Assembly: GCF_051014445.1 (NCBI RefSeq) | Contig: NC_135140.1 | Span: 16,609,501-16,673,500, forward strand | Direction: 5' to 3' | Origin: Colletes latitarsis | Lineage: Eukaryota; Arthropoda; Insecta; Hymenoptera; Colletidae | Length of the DNA stretch: 64,000 nt | Part shown: piece after piece, positions 59,951-64,000 of the stretch | How positions within the stretch are numbered: position 1 is the stretch's first letter | Layout: every line of letters starts with the position of its first letter | The notes under the pieces: model-generated | Databases searched by the model: none | What the model was told of the DNA's origin: nothing | The model's input: the letters and a program-made list of their open reading frames with translations, nothing else | Made by a program: the position numbers and the translations under genes

Positions 59951-62530
59951 GGTGTGTAAACTGGTTTCGCTATAGTCGCGTCGATTCGGTTTTGGCCATT
60001 TGCCAAGTGTTGTATATCGCGTGTAAATAATAGTAAACATTCTTACGGTCGTTATAGAGTCTATCATGCAATATACATTTGCACAGCTCGTGGCTCGAAC
60101 GCAGATTTCGTAAAATCGTTCGGCGCCGATGGTCGATAAAAATTCGCGTTAATGGGGGTCCAAAGGCTGTCGCCATTCGTGTCACTGGTCTGTTCGTGAA
60201 TGAAGACACCCGGTGGTCGATTCCGTAATGTAAATCGACGCGAATCGTCCTTCGATAGTTTCTGTTACCTGGTCCATTCGTTATCATTGCGATCGGAAAT
60301 ATGTCATTGGCAGCGTGACACGTCATCGATTTATTATTTACCAAACGTCGTTAGCGCCGTGCTAGGCATATAAATTCCGTCCTGCCACGCCATGAAAATT
60401 AATCATTGCCACGTACAGCGAAACCCCGGTCTCGTTACATTGCCCTGACTCTCTTCCTCATTTCGTAACATTCATCTGGAATCATTACCACCGATTCCTC
60501 GACACTATCTACGATCGTTCATCTCGAACGACAAAACTCTCATTTTATTAACAGAAAATTCAAAATCTGTGTGTTTGAGATTTCCCTATAACTCCTGATA
60601 TTTCTATCCAATCCAAGTGAAATTTTGTTTAGATGCTCTTTACGCTTCGAGGGAAAGTACAAGCTACCTAATTTGTGGAAGTATTACCCATAAATATCTC
60701 ATTATTTATTTTAAAAAAATTATTGTCTATTAATTTGCAAGTTTCGTTCTATGCGTTACTGACTTTTATTTGTTGATCACTGTTAGTGAAAATTTCTATT
60801 GTTCCTAAAATATTTTGATTAATTTTTGTTCGCCAAAATTATTTCACATTCAGTTACGTCTCATTCAGTTCTCTTGTTTTAATAAATCCCAACTTGTTGC
60901 ATACGGTATGAATTATTCGACAACACAGCTTGCTAAAATTTTACAACACACCTTCCACTGCTTGAATCCTTACTAAATACACCCCAGTTCCATAATAAAT
61001 AACAGAACAGATATTATTCCAACAACAGGCGCGCTAGTCTCTTACAAAGGTCAGGAAGATTTAGTATACTCCCGGTTTTATGGTTACCCGGAACAAGTTA
61101 TATCGCAGTTATTTCGTAAATTATATTAAAACTCGAAGCCCCTGCTATTTTTATGGAAAATAGACTCGTCGGGGCACCTTACCGTATATAAAAAAAATAT
61201 ATTCCACATAAATCTTTGTGGCGGGGAAGAAATGTGGCTCTTACTCCGGATAGTCCAATAAATTAAATTAACGAAATTAAATAGACAGCAATTTCTTTTT
61301 TTGCAAAAAATCAAAATAAATTTCATAGTCAATTAAGGAATATTCCAGATTGTAAAGATCAAGTAGGTTGTATTGTTGAATGTTTTATAAAATACGTGAG
61401 TATACTAAACATCTCACAACCTTACTTAAGGTAGTGGATTATTTGTTGAGTCACGGTTCTTCTCAATTTCCTCGGAAATTTGCACAACGATCCACCACTT
61501 TTGGCTAGAATCCGGTCTGTTGGACGCCAGAAAGTCAAATGGCAACGTTAGATTGACGATTGGAACGAATTTTGTCTGCGGAGCGACATGAATGGAGGGT
61601 CTCGTTTAATTTTCTCGAACATTCTCACGACTACTTGTAGTTTCTTCTCCTCGTGCGTAGTCTAAAAGACACCAGATCGACGAATATCATGTTAAATTTA
61701 TGATCGCCGGTGAATTTTGTCCGCGAACCGATGCGTCTCGAGCGCAGCGAACCGACACGTCTGGAGGTTCTCGCTCAATGTTTTCGAAAATCGATTCAAC
61801 TTATTTTTAAAAGACTTTCCTGCTCGTTCGTATCTGTTGTGACACAAATACGCATTTCTATTTATTGCAACACAAACTGAATCGACAAAATAAGAAAACT
61901 TAATTTCCATGTTAGTAACTTTTCATTGTTCAAAGTCGATACAATTCTTTTCTTTACAAGATACGGTGGATATTATTTATTATTAATTCTCCGAATTATC
62001 GTTTCAATTATCTAAGTGGTAAATATTTGACTGCAAGAAGTATTCGACTTCGTTTTGAGTGGAAATAATTATTCGTCGGAAGCATTAACGAGAAATATTC
62101 TTCGAACTTCTGCCAGCCTTAAATCAGCCGCGTCCCGGGAAAGATCTGAAAGCTATTTGAAAATTGAAAAGTGCAATCCGTCAAGAGGAAAAATTTCCAG
62201 AAGCCCGTGGCCCTCTTATTTCTACTCTGCGCGAAGGAGGGAGTTCTTTCATTCTCATAAATTCCCCGGCACGAAAATATAGCAGTTATTTGTACATTTT
62301 TTCCGAGCCAAAGTTTCGCGGCGTTTGCTTGCATATTTATAGAAACGACGATCTTTTTATCGAACATCAACAGTATAAAAGCAATGAAATTAAATCCCCC
62401 TCTGACAATAAAAAAGAAAAAAACATCCTACTGTTTCTGGATTCACAAAACGTGGGACAAAATGGTACTAGTCCCCCTCGTTCGCCATTACACCATAATT
62501 AGCCTCGAATAAAATAACCAATTAGTAGTA
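59951..62530. other. AT-rich DNA with a dispersed repeat, no gene supported
   Basis: The third copy of family D lies at 60548-60680. A minus-strand frame at 59970-60344 (124 codons) and plus-strand frames at 62055 and 62164 are unsupported. The segment 62100-62300 is slightly GC-richer. Confidence 0.4.
60548..60680 (+). mobile_element. Family D repeat, single copy
   Basis: TCAAAATCTGTGTGTTTGAG, TTCCCTATAACTCC and CCAATCCAAGTGAAATTTTG match both arms of the foldback at 32640-32945. No coding capacity. Confidence 0.6.
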
Positions 62531-63570
62531 TACAGGGCGTTCGGCCACCCCTGAGAAAAATTTTAATGGGGGATACTAGAGGCCAAAATAAGACGAAAAT
62601 CAAGAATACCAATTTGTTGATGAAGGCTTCGTTAAACAGTTATTAACGTGTAAAGTTTCACTCGTATTGAATTTTTTTCTCGAAAATGCGCAGGATTTCG
62701 GGGGTATGTCTATTCACCAAAAATGATTGTAATTGACCCCCGCAACCGAAAGTAATTTTTTTAGAACGATTCGATAATTTTTTTTTCGCCGAAAAATTTA
62801 GGCACCCCCCTGTCGATTTTTCTTAAAAATTACTTTTTCATTTTTGATAATTTTATTTGACCCCCTACAGAAAAGTTGTCTAATACTTTTTTGTAGGTAC
62901 CCATGAGCTCTACTTCAGAAAAAAGTTTCATTGAAATATATTCACAATTGTAGGAGTTATGGCTGTTTGAAAATTGGACCATTTTTATGGGGTTTTTTTC
63001 ATTTTGCGGGGTCAAGGACCAACTTTTCGAATATTTTTGCAATTTGTACATATTCTCCATCAAAATACGCGTAGTTTGCTTTTTTAAACATCAAAATCGT
63101 CCAATCCGTCCATAAGTTAGGACGTTTTAAAGATATGCATGAAATTTCAGGAAAGCATTTCTGGCCTCCCGTTAGATTTTCGGTAAGGAATTTTTTCCTC
63201 GAAACTGGATAGGATTTCGAGGGTATGTATAATGACCAAAAATGATTGTACTTGACCCCCGTAACCGAAAATAATTTTTTTAAAACAATTTGAAATTTTT
63301 TAATTTTGTCGAAAAATTTCTCACCTTCTCGAATTTTTTTTTCGAAAATGCGCAGGAATTCGAGATTATGTCTATTCACCAAAAATGATTGTATTTAACC
63401 CCCGCAACCGAAAATAATTTTTCCAGAACGATTTGAAACTTTTGAATTTAATTGTTAATAACTTTTTAACGAAGCCTCCATCAACAAATTGGTATTCTTG
63501 ATTTTCGTCTTATTTTGGCCTCTAGAATCCCCTATTAAAATTTTTCCCAGGGGTGGCCGAACACCCTGTA
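62531..63570. mobile_element. Family A element, copy 5: complete, 1040 bp
   Basis: Terminal inverted repeats of about 125 bases run from TACAGGGCGTTCGGCCACCC to CAGTTATTAACG on the left. The right is complementary, ending GGCCGAACACCCTGTA. TA flanks both ends. Inside, a module containing GGGTATGTCTATTCACCAAA and TTGACCCCCGCAACCGAAA is present three times (about 62672, 63178, 63330). The minus-strand frame 63382-62999 (127 codons, starts at TTG) covers parts of these modules and has no transposase motif, so the element is non-autonomous. Confidence 0.8.
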
Positions 63571-64000
63571 TACTACTCTACACAATTTTTATAAATTTCA
63601 TACCTATTTTAATACACATTTTTTCTTCAAAATGCTATAGTTTCTAAAAATTTTCCATACTTTTTCTTTAAAATAGCGTTTAAAAAATTTCTCGTTTGTT
63701 GTGTTCTGATCTCCACCGTTATCCATTATAGTTACATCGTTGGATAGGATCAATTGCCAATTTTTTTAGGCGGTTTAGAGTAGAGGATCCCCTCAAGATT
63801 TCTGACCGGTAGTGCACACGTTTTGCCCGCGTCTGCCCCCGGCGGGCAGTGGGCCACCGGTGACCCAACGGCGTACGCCGCGGAACGTGTCAAGGAGCCC
63901 GCCAGGGAAACACTCTCCCTCCCCCTCGCGCCTTGTCCCCTCCCCCGCTCTCCTGGTCGCGGAGCAGCAGGCGCAATTCGAACCGTCCTGCTCCCGCAGC
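63571..64000. other. AT-rich DNA, then the start of a CpG island at the right edge
   Basis: From about 63800 to the end the DNA is strongly GC-rich, with CCCCCTCGCGCC and GTACGCCGCGG runs. This is likely the edge of another promoter or exon. It is cut by the window, so nothing can be called in it. Confidence 0.4.

Noticed and set aside
62999..63382. 127-codon minus-strand ORF as a transposase
   Set aside because: It starts at TTG, spans repeated modules of family A and shows no DDE or helix-turn-helix motif.
1..64000. tRNA, rRNA, CRISPR or bacterial genes
   Set aside because: No cloverleaf with a GGTTCGANTCC arm, no rRNA-like block and no regularly spaced identical repeats were seen. Spliced OGA shows the DNA is eukaryotic.

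Overview
This is eukaryotic, insect-like nuclear DNA. The only gene I can name with certainty is the 5' part of O-GlcNAcase (OGA), on the minus strand at the left edge. Its protein is insect-like, its introns are short with GT/AG ends, and the rest of the window is AT-rich DNA broken by GC/CpG-rich islands and many small inverted-repeat elements. This pattern suggests a hymenopteran, perhaps a bee, but the species cannot be fixed from the sequence alone.

Layout. 73-1289 (-): four OGA exons covering the start codon and about 300 residues of the catalytic domain; the gene continues off the left end. 1290-2760: the OGA promoter, with a possible divergent spliced transcript on the plus strand. 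4.4-6.4 kb, 11.1-11.8 kb and 44.8-47.9 kb: GC-rich, GAGA-rich or CpG-rich islands. Each ends in a short plus-strand ORF with an ATG and a consensus splice donor (6278-6373, 11736-11773, 47772-47887). They look like alternative promoters and first exons of one or more long plus-strand genes whose bodies lie outside the window. I do not recognise their peptides. Between them are tens of kilobases of intron-like or intergenic DNA with no recognisable protein domain.

The non-coding part is rich in structure. Family A is a TA-flanked inverted-repeat element with five copies, one complete at 62531-63570. Family C has four palindromic copies plus a half copy, marked by the arm motif GAGYCCAAACACGACC. 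There is a 598 bp inverted-repeat element at 17345-17942 and a cluster of nested small elements at 9.4-10.4 kb. Foldback pairs lie at 31.4, 32.6-32.9 and 38.1 kb. Local tandem duplications occur at 34, 35, 38, 39, 45.8, 51.9 and 59.7 kb. A cluster of five diverged copies of one conserved core lies at 13.2-14.3 kb. Two canonical TATA boxes (29691, 56087) sit in GC-richer sequence without an obvious ORF. I found no tRNA, rRNA or CRISPR array, and nothing bacterial.

Most long ORFs in the GC islands are open on both strands at once and are best explained by base composition. A few are listed at low confidence because they have a real ATG, a signal-peptide-like start or splice context.
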